DNA of 64,000 bases from Streptomyces sp. P9-A4 (GCF_036634195.1 NZ_JAZIFY010000001.1:1002501-1066500), one strand, 5' to 3'. Counted from the first letter of the stretch, positions 41,365-49,910 are shown. Translations and numbers: made by a program. Notes: generated from the sequence alone by a model not told the origin.

Positions 41365-41757
41365 TCACCGGACTCCGAACAGCTCCAGGAGTTCGGTCTT
41401 GCCGAACATCCTGGCGGTGTCCACGGCGGACGGAGTCCCGGCTTCCGGATTCGCACCGCCGGTAAGGAGGGCGCGGACGACGGCGTCCTCGCCCTTGAAG
41501 ACGGCACCGGCGAGCGGGGTCTGGCCGCGGTCGTTGGCGCGGTCGGCGTCGGCACCGCGCGCGAGGAGGGCGGCGACGGCGGCGGCGTGGCCGTGGTAGG
41601 CGGCGAGCATGACGAGGGAGTCGCCCTTGTCGTTGGTGAGGTTCGCGGGCACGCCCGCGTCGACGTAGGCGGCCAGCGCGTCGGCGTCCCCGGTGCGGGC
41701 GAGGCCGAAGACCTTGGCCGCCAGCTCGATGACCTCGGGGTCCGGAGTCTCGCTCAT
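41365..41757 (-). CDS. Ankyrin-repeat protein, 130 aa
   Basis: A small cytosolic protein made almost only of ankyrin repeats. Three repeats are readable: ALAAYVDAGVPANLTNDKG, SLVMLAAYHGHAAAVAALLARGADADRANDRG (in parts), and TPLAGAVFKGEDAVVRALLTGGAN. The N-terminal helix DPEVIELAAKVFGLARTGDA caps the stack. The ATG at 41757 is chosen because the protein begins at the natural cap; the frame runs further upstream without support. It is likely a protein-protein adapter. In many Streptomyces such a gene follows a catalase, but that is not the case here. Confidence 0.88.
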   Translation of the reverse strand: MSETPDPEVIELAAKVFGLARTGDADALAAYVDAGVPANLTNDKGDSLVMLAAYHGHAAAVAALLARGADADRANDRGQTPLAGAVFKGEDAVVRALLTGGANPEAGTPSAVDTARMFGKTELLELFGVR

Positions 41758-42064
41758 CGGGTGGGACCGCCTCTCCTGCTGTGTCGGGCCGCGCACGGCG
41801 AGCGCCGCCGTACGAGTGAATCGACAGGGTACTGCCCGTTCGGTGACATGACCTCGCCCGACCGAGGCAAAGATCACGGCAGTCCGCCGCCGGAACCCTC
41901 CTCTAACGCACGCCGGGCATTTCGCCACTCGGAGGCCTGTTCGACGTCCGCCGGTCAAGTGAAATAGCCCGCTTTTCACTCGAATGCACCTTTAGTCACA
42001 TAGATACTTGCTGTGAACTTGGAAGGACTCATGGTGACTGTCCCCTCAACCAGGAGAACAACCA
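41758..42064. other. Intergenic region, divergent promoter area
   Basis: 307 bp between the ankyrin gene and the small membrane gene. The right half (41950-42015) is relatively AT-rich. An inverted repeat AGTGAAA/TTTCACT (41958-41964 and 41974-41980) and the AT-rich TTTAGTCACATAGATACTTG stretch just after it look like an operator and promoter for the plus-strand genes. No gene is seen. Confidence 0.45.
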
Positions 42065-42259
42065 ATGATCCTGTCCATCTCAGGCGTGGTCCTGCTCGGC
42101 ATCATCTGCTTCCTGTTCTTCAAGAAGGACGGGATGAAGGCCTCGCACGCCCTCGTCAGCGCGCTGTTCGGCTTCTACCTCGCGGGTACCGCCATCGCCC
42201 CGAGCATCACGGCGGGCGGCCAGAGCCTCGCCGGCCTGCTGGGCGGGATCAAGTTCTGA
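42065..42259 (+). CDS. Small membrane protein, 64 aa
   Basis: A 64-residue protein with a first membrane segment at the N-terminus (ISGVVLLGIICFLFF), a short basic loop (KKDGMK) and a second hydrophobic segment (HALVSALFGFYLAGTAIAP), ending GGQSLAGLLGGIKF. A good ribosome site (CAGGAGAAC) precedes the ATG. It lies 37 bp before the FtsK-like gene and is probably in one operon with it. Paired small membrane and FtsK-like genes recall conjugation-derived units (SpdB-like proteins with TraB-type ATPases), but no transfer locus is nearby. Confidence 0.78.
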   Translation: MILSISGVVLLGIICFLFFKKDGMKASHALVSALFGFYLAGTAIAPSITAGGQSLAGLLGGIKF

Positions 42260-42296
42260 CGCCCTTCCGTCCCTTCCACCACTTCAGGAGTACTTC

Positions 42297-43922
42297 GTGG
42301 CCCGGCGACCACTCCCCCGCATTCTGAGCAGCGGCAGCGCACAGATCGCTCGTAGCCGAGAGATCGCGCGTACGGCCGCCGACAGCGCCACCGACGTGCT
42401 CCATCCGCTGATCACGGTCTCCCGCGGTCTGCGGAAGCTGGCCGCGACCGCGCGCGCCAAGTGGGCCGCGACCCCCAAGGAGCGGCGTGGTCCCACGCTG
42501 CTCCTGGTCGCGGCCTGCGTCCTGGTCATCGCCCTCGTGCCGTACGGGCCGCTCCTCGCGCTCGTCACGCTCATGGGCGCGGCCGCGTGGAAGGGACGCG
42601 AGCGCCCGGTCGTGAAGACCGGGCCCGACGACGCGGAGATCGCCCGGCTCAAGGGGCTCTACGAGGCCCTCGTGCCGTACTTCTCCGTGGCCGAGGACCC
42701 CGCCCCGCTGTTCGCCCACGGCGGCGACTGGAGCGACGCCTTCGACGAGTACGCCTTCGACGAGGACGGGCGGCTCACCCGGCTGAGGATCGCCTACCCC
42801 CCGTACTTCACCGACGGCGAGCCCGCCGCACGCGCGCGCATCGAGCAGCTGCTGCACGCGAAGTCCGGGCGCGGCCGGGAGTACCGCTTCGACTGGGACG
42901 AGGAGGGCAACCGGCTCGTCATGAGCGTGCTGCCCGCCCTGTCCACCACGATCGCCGCCCAGCGCTTCGTGACCGTGCCGGGCGAGACGGTGCTCGGCTT
43001 CACCGACGCGGACGCCGTCCAGCGGACCGTGCCCGTGGTCGCGGCGGACGGCACCGAGGACGCCCCGGCCGTGGTCTGGCGCACCGGCCCCCGCTCCACC
43101 GAGCCGCATCTGCTCGTCGTCGGCCAGCCGGGCAGCGGCACCACGTCCCTGCTGCGTTCGATCGTGCTCCAGGCCCTCCCCCACGGCGACGTCCTGATCG
43201 TCGAGGGCGGCGGCACGGGCGAGTACGCGTGCCTCACCGGCCGGGACGGCGTCCTGGCCGTCGAGTGCGGCCTCTCCGGCGCCCTGACCACCCTGGAATG
43301 GGCGGCGCACGAGACGGAGCGCCGGCTGATCGCCGCCAACCGGGCCCGCCAGGCGGGCCACGCGGTGCCCGAGGACACCCGGCGCCCGCTGTGGATCCTC
43401 CTCGACCGTCCGAGCGTCCTGGGGCACCTGGCCGCCGCCGACGGCCGTCCCGACCCGCAGGAGCTGCTCCAGGTCCCGCTGCGGCACGGGCGCGCCGCGC
43501 AGGTCACCGTGGTGGTCGCCGAGCAGTTCGACAGCGCGGACACGCTGAGCGAGGCGGTACGCGCCCACACCAGGGCCCGCATCGTGCTCGGTCCGGCCGC
43601 GCCGGAGCAGATCGCGGCGGTCCTGGGCGCCGCGCCGCACACCACCCCCACGCCGGAGGTCCCCGCCGGCCGCGGGTACGCGCGCCTGGGCACCGGCCCC
43701 GTCCTGCGGCTCCAGGTGCCGGCCACGCCCGACCCGTACGACGACGCGACCAGCGAGGCCCACCGCAAGGCCGTGCTCGAACTGCTCCCGGAGCGCCGGA
43801 CGGTCACCACCAAGGCGGTCGAGACCGTCCCCGGCTCGGCCATCGAACCGGCTCCGGCCCCGCGCACCGAGCCGGACCCCGGCCCGGCGCCGCTCCACAC
43901 GCCGGTCCCGGCGGAGGGCTGA
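42297..43922 (+). CDS. FtsK/SpoIIIE-like membrane ATPase with degenerate P-loop
   Basis: A 541-residue protein. An N-terminal basic region precedes two membrane helices at about 67-98 (TLLLVAACVLVIALV, LLALVTLMGAAAW). The ATPase-like domain carries GQPGSGTTSLLRS at 276-288; in FtsK proteins this is GxTGxGKS, so the essential Walker lysine is Thr282. A Walker B-like strand PLWILLD ends at Asp370. The linker (VPYFSVAEDPAPLFAHGGDWSDAF) and C-terminal part match translocation-like proteins in Streptomyces. ATP hydrolysis is doubtful, so a scaffold role is possible. The GTG start at 42297 has CAGGAG upstream. A terminator follows. Confidence 0.8.
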   Translation: MARRPLPRILSSGSAQIARSREIARTAADSATDVLHPLITVSRGLRKLAATARAKWAATPKERRGPTLLLVAACVLVIALVPYGPLLALVTLMGAAAWKGRERPVVKTGPDDAEIARLKGLYEALVPYFSVAEDPAPLFAHGGDWSDAFDEYAFDEDGRLTRLRIAYPPYFTDGEPAARARIEQLLHAKSGRGREYRFDWDEEGNRLVMSVLPALSTTIAAQRFVTVPGETVLGFTDADAVQRTVPVVAADGTEDAPAVVWRTGPRSTEPHLLVVGQPGSGTTSLLRSIVLQALPHGDVLIVEGGGTGEYACLTGRDGVLAVECGLSGALTTLEWAAHETERRLIAANRARQAGHAVPEDTRRPLWILLDRPSVLGHLAAADGRPDPQELLQVPLRHGRAAQVTVVVAEQFDSADTLSEAVRAHTRARIVLGPAAPEQIAAVLGAAPHTTPTPEVPAGRGYARLGTGPVLRLQVPATPDPYDDATSEAHRKAVLELLPERRTVTTKAVETVPGSAIEPAPAPRTEPDPGPAPLHTPVPAEG

Positions 43923-43935
43923 GCCCCGGAGAACC

Positions 43936-43978
43936 CGAAGAGGCCGGTACGGACCCCAGGTCCCTACCGGCCTCTTCG
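43936..43978. terminator. Bidirectional terminator hairpin
   Basis: Perfect 14-bp arms (43936-43949 and 43965-43978), loop of 15 bases, between the FtsK-like gene and the convergent MocR gene. Confidence 0.82.
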
Positions 43979-43980
43979 CG

Positions 43981-44024
43981 TACGGGCGGCTCCACGCGCG
44001 CGTACGGGCCGCTCCACGCGCGCG
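43981..44024. repeat. Two near-identical 22-bp direct repeats
   Basis: TACGGGCGGCTCCACGCGCGCG (43981-44002, shown in pieces: TACGGGCGGC and TCCACGCGCGCG) is followed directly by a copy with one change at 44003-44024. A third degenerate unit (ACGCCCACGCGCGC) follows. Noncoding. Confidence 0.7.
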
Positions 44025-44057
44025 TGGGAACGCCCACGCGCGCATCACGCCCTGCGC

Positions 44058-45557
44058 CTACGCCACGAAGGACCGAGGCGGTTCGGCCCCACCGCCCGCG
44101 CCCGACTCGACCAGCCGGGCCGCTGCGGCCAGTCGGGCGGCGGCCTCGTCCGCGACCGGGCCGCCGACCGTGAAGGGCAGCCGCACGAAGCCCTCGAAGG
44201 CCCCGTCCACGCCGAAGCGCGGGCCCGAGGGGACACGGACGCCGACCCGCTCCCCCGCCTCGGCCAGCCGGGAGCCGGAGAGGCCGCCGGTGCGGACCCA
44301 GAGGGTCAGACCGCCGCGCGGCACCGAGAACTCCCACTCGGGCAGCTCCCTGCGCACCGCCGTGACGAGCGCGTCCCGGTTCTCCCTCGCCTGGTCGCGG
44401 CGGAGGGCCACCGCCTCCTCCCAGCCGCCCGTCCGCATCAGCCAGTTCACGCCCAGCTGCTCCAGGACGGGGGTGCCGAGGTCCGCGTACGCGCGCGCGG
44501 CCACCAGGGAACGGATCACGTCGGGCGCCGCCCTGACCCAGCCGATGCGCATGCCGGCCCAGAAGGCCTTGCTGGCCGAGCCGACCGTCAGGACGGTGGA
44601 GCCCGCCGGGTCGAAGGCGCAGACCGGGCGGGGCATGTCCACGTCGTCGTCGAGATGCAGCTCGGTCATGGTCTCGTCGACGACGAGGACCGTCCCGGCC
44701 GAGCGGGCCGCCTCCACCAGCTGCCGGCGCTGGTCCTCGTCGGCGAGCGCGCCGGTCGGGTTGTGGAAGTCGGCCACCACGTACGCGAGGCGGGGTGCCG
44801 CGTCCCGCAGCACCTGGCGCCAGCGGCCCAGGTCCCAGCTCCCGAGGCCCTCGGACATGGCGACGGGGACGAGCCGGGCACCGGCCTCCCGCATCAGCTG
44901 GAGGATGTTCGCGTACGAGGGGGACTCGACGGCGATCCGCTCACCGCGTCCGGCGAAGAGATGACAGATGGCGTCCATGGCGCCCATCGCCCCGGTCGTG
45001 ACCATGATCTGCTCGGGCATGGTGGGGATGCCCCGCGCCGTGTAGCGGTCGGCGAGCATCTGCCGCAGCGCGGGCAGTCCCGCCGGGTAGTCCCCGTGCG
45101 TGTGGGCGTAGGGCGGCAGCTCCTCCAGGGCGCCCTGGACGCCCCGGGTGAGCCAGGGTTCGGGCGCGGGCAGCGCGGCGCAGCCCAGGTCGATCATCGA
45201 GCCGAGGGCCTCCGGGGGCAGCGGTTCGAGTCCGCGCGCGGGAAGCGGGTTCCCGGCCGGGACGGCGGTCCAGCTGCCGGCTCCCCGCCGTGACTCCAGG
45301 AAGCCCTCGGAGCGGAGCGCCTCGTAGGCGGCGGCCACCGTCGTACGGCTGACCGTGAGGGCGACGGCAAGTTCCCGCTCGGCGGGCAGCCGGGCGGCGA
45401 CCGGGACCCGGCCCTCCAGGACGAGCAGACGGATGCCGTCGGCGAGGGCCCGGTAGGCGGGGGGCTTGCGGGCGCCGGGTCCGGCGGGCCTGGGCTGCTG
45501 TGCCTGGAGCTGCCGGGCGAGCTGAGCCGGTCCTACCGCCGAAGTCCACTGGGCCAT
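44058..45557 (-). CDS. MocR-type regulator, probably of the YczR class
   Basis: A 499-residue MocR protein. The winged helix is at about 30-100 (RLPAERELAVALTVSRTTVAAAYEALRSEGFLESR, in parts). The aminotransferase-like domain has DFHNPTGALADEDQRRQL, VLVVDETMTELHLDDDVD and the PLP-lysine motif VGSASKAFWAGMRIGW. Divergent YczE-type membrane proteins are known partners of the YczR subgroup, and yczE starts 64 bp away here. I chose the ATG at 45557 (MAQWTSAVGPAQ); the longer frame would run into the divergent gene. It is the second MocR protein in the window and is not closely similar to the one at 3609. Confidence 0.9.
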   Translation of the reverse strand: MAQWTSAVGPAQLARQLQAQQPRPAGPGARKPPAYRALADGIRLLVLEGRVPVAARLPAERELAVALTVSRTTVAAAYEALRSEGFLESRRGAGSWTAVPAGNPLPARGLEPLPPEALGSMIDLGCAALPAPEPWLTRGVQGALEELPPYAHTHGDYPAGLPALRQMLADRYTARGIPTMPEQIMVTTGAMGAMDAICHLFAGRGERIAVESPSYANILQLMREAGARLVPVAMSEGLGSWDLGRWRQVLRDAAPRLAYVVADFHNPTGALADEDQRRQLVEAARSAGTVLVVDETMTELHLDDDVDMPRPVCAFDPAGSTVLTVGSASKAFWAGMRIGWVRAAPDVIRSLVAARAYADLGTPVLEQLGVNWLMRTGGWEEAVALRRDQARENRDALVTAVRRELPEWEFSVPRGGLTLWVRTGGLSGSRLAEAGERVGVRVPSGPRFGVDGAFEGFVRLPFTVGGPVADEAAARLAAAARLVESGAGGGAEPPRSFVA

Positions 45558-45621
45558 CGAAATCAGTCCACCTTCCGCGAATTGGCCATGGTTGGCACCC
45601 GTTCCACCGCCACAGAGTGTC

Positions 45622-46329
45622 ATGAGCCAGTCCACCGACACCACCCTGGGGGAAAGTTCCTTGTCCATCGCCTCCGGCCGCCACGGCCGGCACCTGGGCC
45701 GCCGGCTCGTCCAGCTCTACGTCGGGCTGACGCTGTACGGGGTCAGCTCGGCACTGCTGGTGCGCAGCGGTCTCGGCCTCGAACCCTGGAACGTCCTCCA
45801 CGAGGGCCTGGCCGAGCGGACCGGTCTGACCATCGGCGTGGTGTCGATCATCGTGGGGGCGGCGGTGCTGCTGCTGTGGATACCGATCCGGCAGCGCCCC
45901 GGTCTGGGGACCGTCTCCAACGTGTTCGTGGTCGGCCTGGCGATGGACGGCACCCTGGCCCTGGTGCCGGACGTCCACCCCCTGGCCGGGCGGATCCCGC
46001 TGCTCGCCGCCGGGATCGTCCTCAACGGGGTCGCGACCGGTCTGTACATCGCGGCCCGCTTCGGCCCCGGCCCGCGCGACGGCCTCATGACCGGGCTGCA
46101 CCGGCTGACCGGCTGGTCCATCCGTCTGGTGCGGACGGCGATCGAGGTGGCGGTGGTCGCCACCGGCTTCCTGCTCGGCGGCTCGGTCGGCGTCGGCACG
46201 GTGCTGTACGCCCTGGCCATCGGGCCGCTCGCCCAGTTCTTCCTGCGCCGGTTCGCCGTGCCCGAGCCGGACTCCGGCAGCACCGCCGTCGCCCCGGGGA
46301 CACCGGAACAGGCCATACTGCGGCCGTGA
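45622..46329 (+). CDS. YczE/YitT-like integral membrane protein
   Basis: A 235-residue membrane protein with about five hydrophobic segments, including LVQLYVGLTLYGVSSALLV, TIGVVSIIVGAAVLLLWI, RIPLLAAGIVLNGVATGLYI and VGVGTVLYALAIGPLAQFFL. The motifs GLGLEPWNVLHEGLAERTGL, FGPGPRDGLMTGL and LGGSVGVGTVLYA are typical of YczE-like proteins, whose role is unknown. The ATG at 45622 is preferred to the longer 45592 frame. It is divergent from the MocR regulator across 64 bp containing two TTGGC repeats nine bases apart (45583 and 45592), a possible operator. The next gene overlaps by 4 bp (GTGA). Confidence 0.88.
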   Translation: MSQSTDTTLGESSLSIASGRHGRHLGRRLVQLYVGLTLYGVSSALLVRSGLGLEPWNVLHEGLAERTGLTIGVVSIIVGAAVLLLWIPIRQRPGLGTVSNVFVVGLAMDGTLALVPDVHPLAGRIPLLAAGIVLNGVATGLYIAARFGPGPRDGLMTGLHRLTGWSIRLVRTAIEVAVVATGFLLGGSVGVGTVLYALAIGPLAQFFLRRFAVPEPDSGSTAVAPGTPEQAILRP

Positions 46330-47090
46330 CTCGCGTACGCCACCCCTATCTCGACCATCCCTCACCCCTCCCGTTCGCCCACCGCGGCGGCACGGCGAAC
46401 GGCCTGGAGAACACCGCGGCCGCCTTCCGCCGGGCCGCCGCCGCGGGCTACCGCTACTTCGAGACCGATGTGCACACGACCTCGGACGGGGCGCTCGTGG
46501 CCTTCCACGACGCGACCCTCGACCGCGTGACGGACGTCTCGGGCCGGATCCGCGACCTGCCCTGGGACGCGGTGCGGGAGGCCCGTGTGGCGGGTGAGGA
46601 ACCGCTGCCGCTCTTCGCGGACCTCCTGGAGGAGTTCCCCGAGGCCCGCTGGAACGTGGACCTCAAGGCCGAGTCGGCCCTGCTCCCGCTGATCGACCTG
46701 ATCCGGAGGACCAACGCCTGGGACCGGGTCTGCGTGGGCTCCTTCACCGAGGCCCGGGTGGCGCGGGCTCAGCGCCTCGCCGGCCCCCGGCTCGCCACCT
46801 CGTACGGGGTGCGCGGGGTGATCGGGCTGCGGCTGCGTTCGCTCGGCATCCCGGCGGCGCTGCGGGCCGGGGCCGTGGCGGCGCAGGTGCCGGAGCGGCA
46901 GGGCGGCATCCCGGTCGTGGACCGGCGGTTCGTCCGGGAGGCGCACGCGCGCGGGCTCCAGGTCCATGTGTGGACGGTCAACGATCCGGCCCGGATGCAC
47001 TCTCTCCTCGACCTGGGCGTGGATGGCATCATGACCGATCAACTGGAGACGCTGCGCTCGGTGCTGACCGAGCGGGGTGTGTGGGTCTGA
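46326..47090 (+). CDS. Glycerophosphodiester phosphodiesterase
   Basis: A 254-residue GDPD TIM-barrel enzyme that hydrolyses glycerophosphodiesters to glycerol-3-phosphate and an alcohol. The catalytic histidines and metal ligands are visible in FAHRGGTANGLENTAAAF, FETDVHTTSDGALVAFHDATLDRVT, and NVDLKAE; the C-terminal strands LQVHVWTVNDPARMHSLLDLGVDGIMTD are typical. No signal peptide is seen, so it is cytoplasmic. The GTG start at 46326 overlaps the YczE-like stop, so it is in that operon and may recycle phospholipid head groups. Confidence 0.92.
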   Translation: MTRVRHPYLDHPSPLPFAHRGGTANGLENTAAAFRRAAAAGYRYFETDVHTTSDGALVAFHDATLDRVTDVSGRIRDLPWDAVREARVAGEEPLPLFADLLEEFPEARWNVDLKAESALLPLIDLIRRTNAWDRVCVGSFTEARVARAQRLAGPRLATSYGVRGVIGLRLRSLGIPAALRAGAVAAQVPERQGGIPVVDRRFVREAHARGLQVHVWTVNDPARMHSLLDLGVDGIMTDQLETLRSVLTERGVWV

Positions 47091-47140
47091 GCGCGCGTGC
47101 CGGTGACACCGTTCCGGGATCACCGGGCCGGTCCACGGGG

Positions 47141-48529
47141 ATGAACGAGGGGGCGGCCTTGACCGCAGAGACCACAGAACCGGAGGAGTACGCCATCGGG
47201 CCCGCCGAGCGCCGGCGGGAGCAGCGGGGCTGGTACTTCTACGACTTCGCGTGCTCGGTGTACTCGACGAGCGTGCTGACCGTGTTCCTGGGGCCGTACC
47301 TGACCTCGGTGGCGCGGGCGGCGGCCGACGCCGAGGGCTTCGTGCACCCGCTGGGGATCCCGGTGCGGGCGGGCTCGCTCTTCGCGTACGCCGTGTCGGC
47401 CTCGATCGTGGTCGCGGTGCTGGTGATGCCGCTGGTGGGCGCGGTGGCCGACCGTACGGGACGGAAGAAGCCGCTGCTCGCCGCGTCGGCGTACCTGGGC
47501 GCGACGGCCACGGTGGGGATGTTCTTCCTGGACGGCGACCGGTATCTGCTCGGCGCCTTCCTGCTCATCGTGGCGAACGCCTCACTGTCGGTCTCGATGG
47601 TGCTCTACAACGCCTATCTGCCGCAGATCTCCGAGCCGGACGAACGGGACGCGGTGTCCTCGCGCGGCTGGGCCTTCGGCTACACGTCCGGCGCCCTCGT
47701 CCTCGTACTGAACCTGGTGCTCTACACGGGCCACGACTCCTTCGGCCTCACGGAGGGCGAGGCGGTGCGGATCTGCCTGGCCTCGGCCGGTGTGTGGTGG
47801 GGCGCCTTCACCCTGGTGCCGCTGCGGCGGCTGCGTGACCGGCGGATCGGCCCGGAGGGCCGGGAGCGGTCCGGAGGGGGCTCGGTCGGCAGCGGCTGGC
47901 GCCAGCTCCGGGAGACCCTGAAGGACATGCGCCGGCATCCGCTGACGCTGTCGTTCCTGCTCGCCTATCTGGTCTACAACGACGGCGTGCAGACGGTGAT
48001 CTCGCAGGCCTCGGTGTTCGGCTCGGAGGAGCTGGGCCTCGACCAGACGACGCTCATCACGGCGGTCCTGCTGGTCCAGGTGCTGGCGGTGGCGGGGGCG
48101 CTCGGGATGGGACGACTCGCCCGGTCGTACGGCGCCAAGCGGACGATTCTGGGATCGCTCGCGGTGTGGACGCTGATCCTGGTGGCGGGGTACTCCCTGC
48201 CCGCCGACGCGCCGGTGTTCTTCTACTGTCTGGCGGCCGCGATCGGCCTGGTGCTCGGCGGGAGCCAGGCGTTGTCGCGTTCGCTGTTCTCGCATCTGGT
48301 GCCGCGCGGCAAGGAGGCGGAGTACTTCTCGGCGTACGAGATGAGCGATCGGGGGCTCAGCTGGCTGGGGCCGCTCGTGTTCGGTCTCGCGTATCAGCTG
48401 ACCGGGAGCTACCGGGATGCGATCATCTCCCTGGTGATCTTCTTCGTGGTCGGCTTCGTCCTGCTCGCCCGGGTCCCGGTGCGGCGCGCGGTGGAGGCCG
48501 CGGGGAACCCGATACCGGACCGTTTTTAG
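47141..48529 (+). CDS. MFS transporter of the UMF1/YxiO type
   Basis: A 462-residue permease with about eleven or twelve hydrophobic segments. UMF1/Vps22-like motifs are RGWYFYDFACSVYSTSVLTVF at the first TM (in parts), PLVGAVADRTGRKKPLL (MFS motif A) and LSRSLFSHLVPRGKEAEYFSAYEMSDRGLSWLGPL. The N-terminal 28 residues are hydrophilic. I chose the ATG at 47141; the frame is open further upstream into the previous gene. Bacterial members of this group are poorly studied; vacuolar amino-acid efflux is known in fungi. A 51-bp gap separates it from the glycerophosphodiesterase, so cotranscription is possible. Confidence 0.88.
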   Translation: MNEGAALTAETTEPEEYAIGPAERRREQRGWYFYDFACSVYSTSVLTVFLGPYLTSVARAAADAEGFVHPLGIPVRAGSLFAYAVSASIVVAVLVMPLVGAVADRTGRKKPLLAASAYLGATATVGMFFLDGDRYLLGAFLLIVANASLSVSMVLYNAYLPQISEPDERDAVSSRGWAFGYTSGALVLVLNLVLYTGHDSFGLTEGEAVRICLASAGVWWGAFTLVPLRRLRDRRIGPEGRERSGGGSVGSGWRQLRETLKDMRRHPLTLSFLLAYLVYNDGVQTVISQASVFGSEELGLDQTTLITAVLLVQVLAVAGALGMGRLARSYGAKRTILGSLAVWTLILVAGYSLPADAPVFFYCLAAAIGLVLGGSQALSRSLFSHLVPRGKEAEYFSAYEMSDRGLSWLGPLVFGLAYQLTGSYRDAIISLVIFFVVGFVLLARVPVRRAVEAAGNPIPDRF

Positions 48530-48696
48530 ACGTGGAACCGAAAGGGCGGTAGTGTACGCGTTTGGCCTGCCAGGCGGACCGTTACTGCGTGCTGCTTTGG
48601 TGAAGACACCGGGTTACTTCTGCCGTCAGATGTGACAAAACGGGCACTGGTGGGTACAACAAGGGGCGGCACGACGGGCGACGCATGACCCGGCAC

Positions 48697-48724
48697 GGGA
48701 ATCTTTACCGCCGACCGGACGTTG
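48697..48724 (+). promoter_or_regulatory. SigR-type promoter of rbpA
   Basis: GGGAAT (48697-48702), 18 bases, then GTTG (48721-48724), an exact match to the thiol-stress sigma R consensus (GGAAT-N18-GTT). It lies about 61 bp before the rbpA start. rbpA is a known SigR target in Streptomyces coelicolor. Confidence 0.82.
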
Positions 48725-48784
48725 ACCGGATAACGACGACAGCGACATCTGTCCTGTGGGCGACAAGCCCGGGAGGCACGATTC

Positions 48785-49159
48785 ATGAGTGAGCGAGCTC
48801 TTCGCGGCACGCGCCTCGTGGTGACGAGCTACGAGACCGACCGCGGCATCGATCTGGCCCCGCGCCAGGCCGTGGAGTACGCATGCGAGAAGGGCCATCG
48901 TTTTGAGATGCCCTTCTCGGTGGAAGCGGAAATTCCGCCGGAGTGGGAATGCAAGGTCTGCGGAATCCAGGCACTCCTGGTGGACGGGGACGGACCTGAG
49001 GAGAAGAAGGGCAAGCCTGCGCGTACGCACTGGGACATGCTCATGGAGCGACGCACCCGCGAGGAGCTGGAGGAGGTCCTCGCCGAAAGGCTGGCCGTCC
49101 TGCGTTCCGGCGCCATGAACATCGCCGTGCATCCGCGAGACAGCCGCAAGTCCGCCTAG
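48785..49159 (+). CDS. rbpA: RNA polymerase-binding protein RbpA
   Basis: A 124-residue actinobacterial RNA polymerase accessory protein that helps the principal sigma factor open promoters. Landmarks are the N-terminal tail with RALRGTRLVVTSYETDRG, the zinc-ribbon core (YACEKGHRFEMPFSVEAEIP, then WECKVCG), the basic linker GKPARTHWDMLMERR, and the sigma-interaction domain TREELEEVLAERLAVLR. Length is normal. It follows a SigR-type promoter and is followed by a strong terminator. In mycobacteria rbpA also neighbours the ppm1 gene, as here. Confidence 0.97.
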   Translation: MSERALRGTRLVVTSYETDRGIDLAPRQAVEYACEKGHRFEMPFSVEAEIPPEWECKVCGIQALLVDGDGPEEKKGKPARTHWDMLMERRTREELEEVLAERLAVLRSGAMNIAVHPRDSRKSA

Positions 49160-49175
49160 CGGACCCGGCACGAAC

Positions 49176-49224
49176 AACGCCGCGGGGCCCGGTACACGAT
49201 CTGTGTACCGGGCCCCGCGGCGTT
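49176..49224. terminator. Terminator after rbpA
   Basis: Perfect 22-bp arms (49176-49197 and 49203-49224) with a 5-base loop, among the strongest hairpins in the window. Confidence 0.9.
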
Positions 49225-49240
49225 CGTGCGCCACCACGAC

Positions 49241-49284
49241 GCCACGGTGCCCCCGCTCCCGGGGAGGAGCAGGGGCACCGTGGC
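49241..49284. terminator. Terminator for fxsA (minus strand)
   Basis: Perfect 13-bp outer arms (49241-49253 and 49272-49284) with further pairing inside. Three ATCAGGGC-type direct repeats follow at about 49307-49320 at the end of fxsA. Confidence 0.75.
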
Positions 49285-49316
49285 AGTGAACCTCGGAAGT
49301 TCAGAACATCAGGGCA

Positions 49317-49910
49317 TCAGGGCATCAGCGGCGGCCGGGGCTCGTCGGCCCGGCGGGGGCCCTGGGCGCCGTCCTCGCGAACGACCTCGCCCTGCACGAC
49401 CTTTCCGTCCGGCCGGTGCATCCGGGCCTGCTGAAAGGCGTCCTGGAGGCTGCCGGGCGGCGCGGCGCTCATCCGGCGCTCGACGGCCCTCTCGGCGTAC
49501 CGCCCGAGGAAGGAGCGGACCGGCGGGACGAGCAGGAGCAGACCGACCGCGTCCGAGAGCAGCCCGGGGATCATCAGGAGCAGACCGCCGAGCATCAGGA
49601 AGCCGTTGCGGTCCTCGGCGCCGGTGCGCTCCGGTGCGCCGGGCATCGCGCCCGTCTGCGCCGCGGCCTGGGCCTGCTGGAAGGTCGAGGTGAGGTTGGC
49701 GAAGGCACGCCGGCCGGCCCGCTTGACGACGGCGGCACCGAGTACGGCGCCGCCGACGAGCAGGGCGAGGACGGTGAGCCCGCCCGCCGCGTTCGCCACC
49801 ACCGTGAGCAGCCAGATCTCCAGGACCAGCCAGGCGGCGATGCCGAGCGGAAGGTACTTGCGCGCGCGTGAGCGCTTGGGGGCGAGGGGAGGCGGTGCGC
49901 CGGTCGTCAT
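49317..49910 (-). CDS. FxsA-family membrane protein
   Basis: A 197-residue membrane protein with the FxsA core: hydrophobic segments KYLPLGIAAWLVLEIWLLTVV, LTVLALLVGGAVLGAAVV and FLMLGGLLLMIPGLLSDAVGLLLLVPPVR, including the conserved MIPGLLSDAVG motif. In E. coli FxsA eases phage T7 exclusion by the F plasmid; its wider role is unclear. The C-terminal 60 residues are a charged tail. It shares the minus strand with the mannosyltransferase 58 bp upstream and ends at a terminator. Start ATG at 49910 is natural. Confidence 0.9.
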   Translation of the reverse strand: MTTGAPPPLAPKRSRARKYLPLGIAAWLVLEIWLLTVVANAAGGLTVLALLVGGAVLGAAVVKRAGRRAFANLTSTFQQAQAAAQTGAMPGAPERTGAEDRNGFLMLGGLLLMIPGLLSDAVGLLLLVPPVRSFLGRYAERAVERRMSAAPPGSLQDAFQQARMHRPDGKVVQGEVVREDGAQGPRRADEPRPPLMP

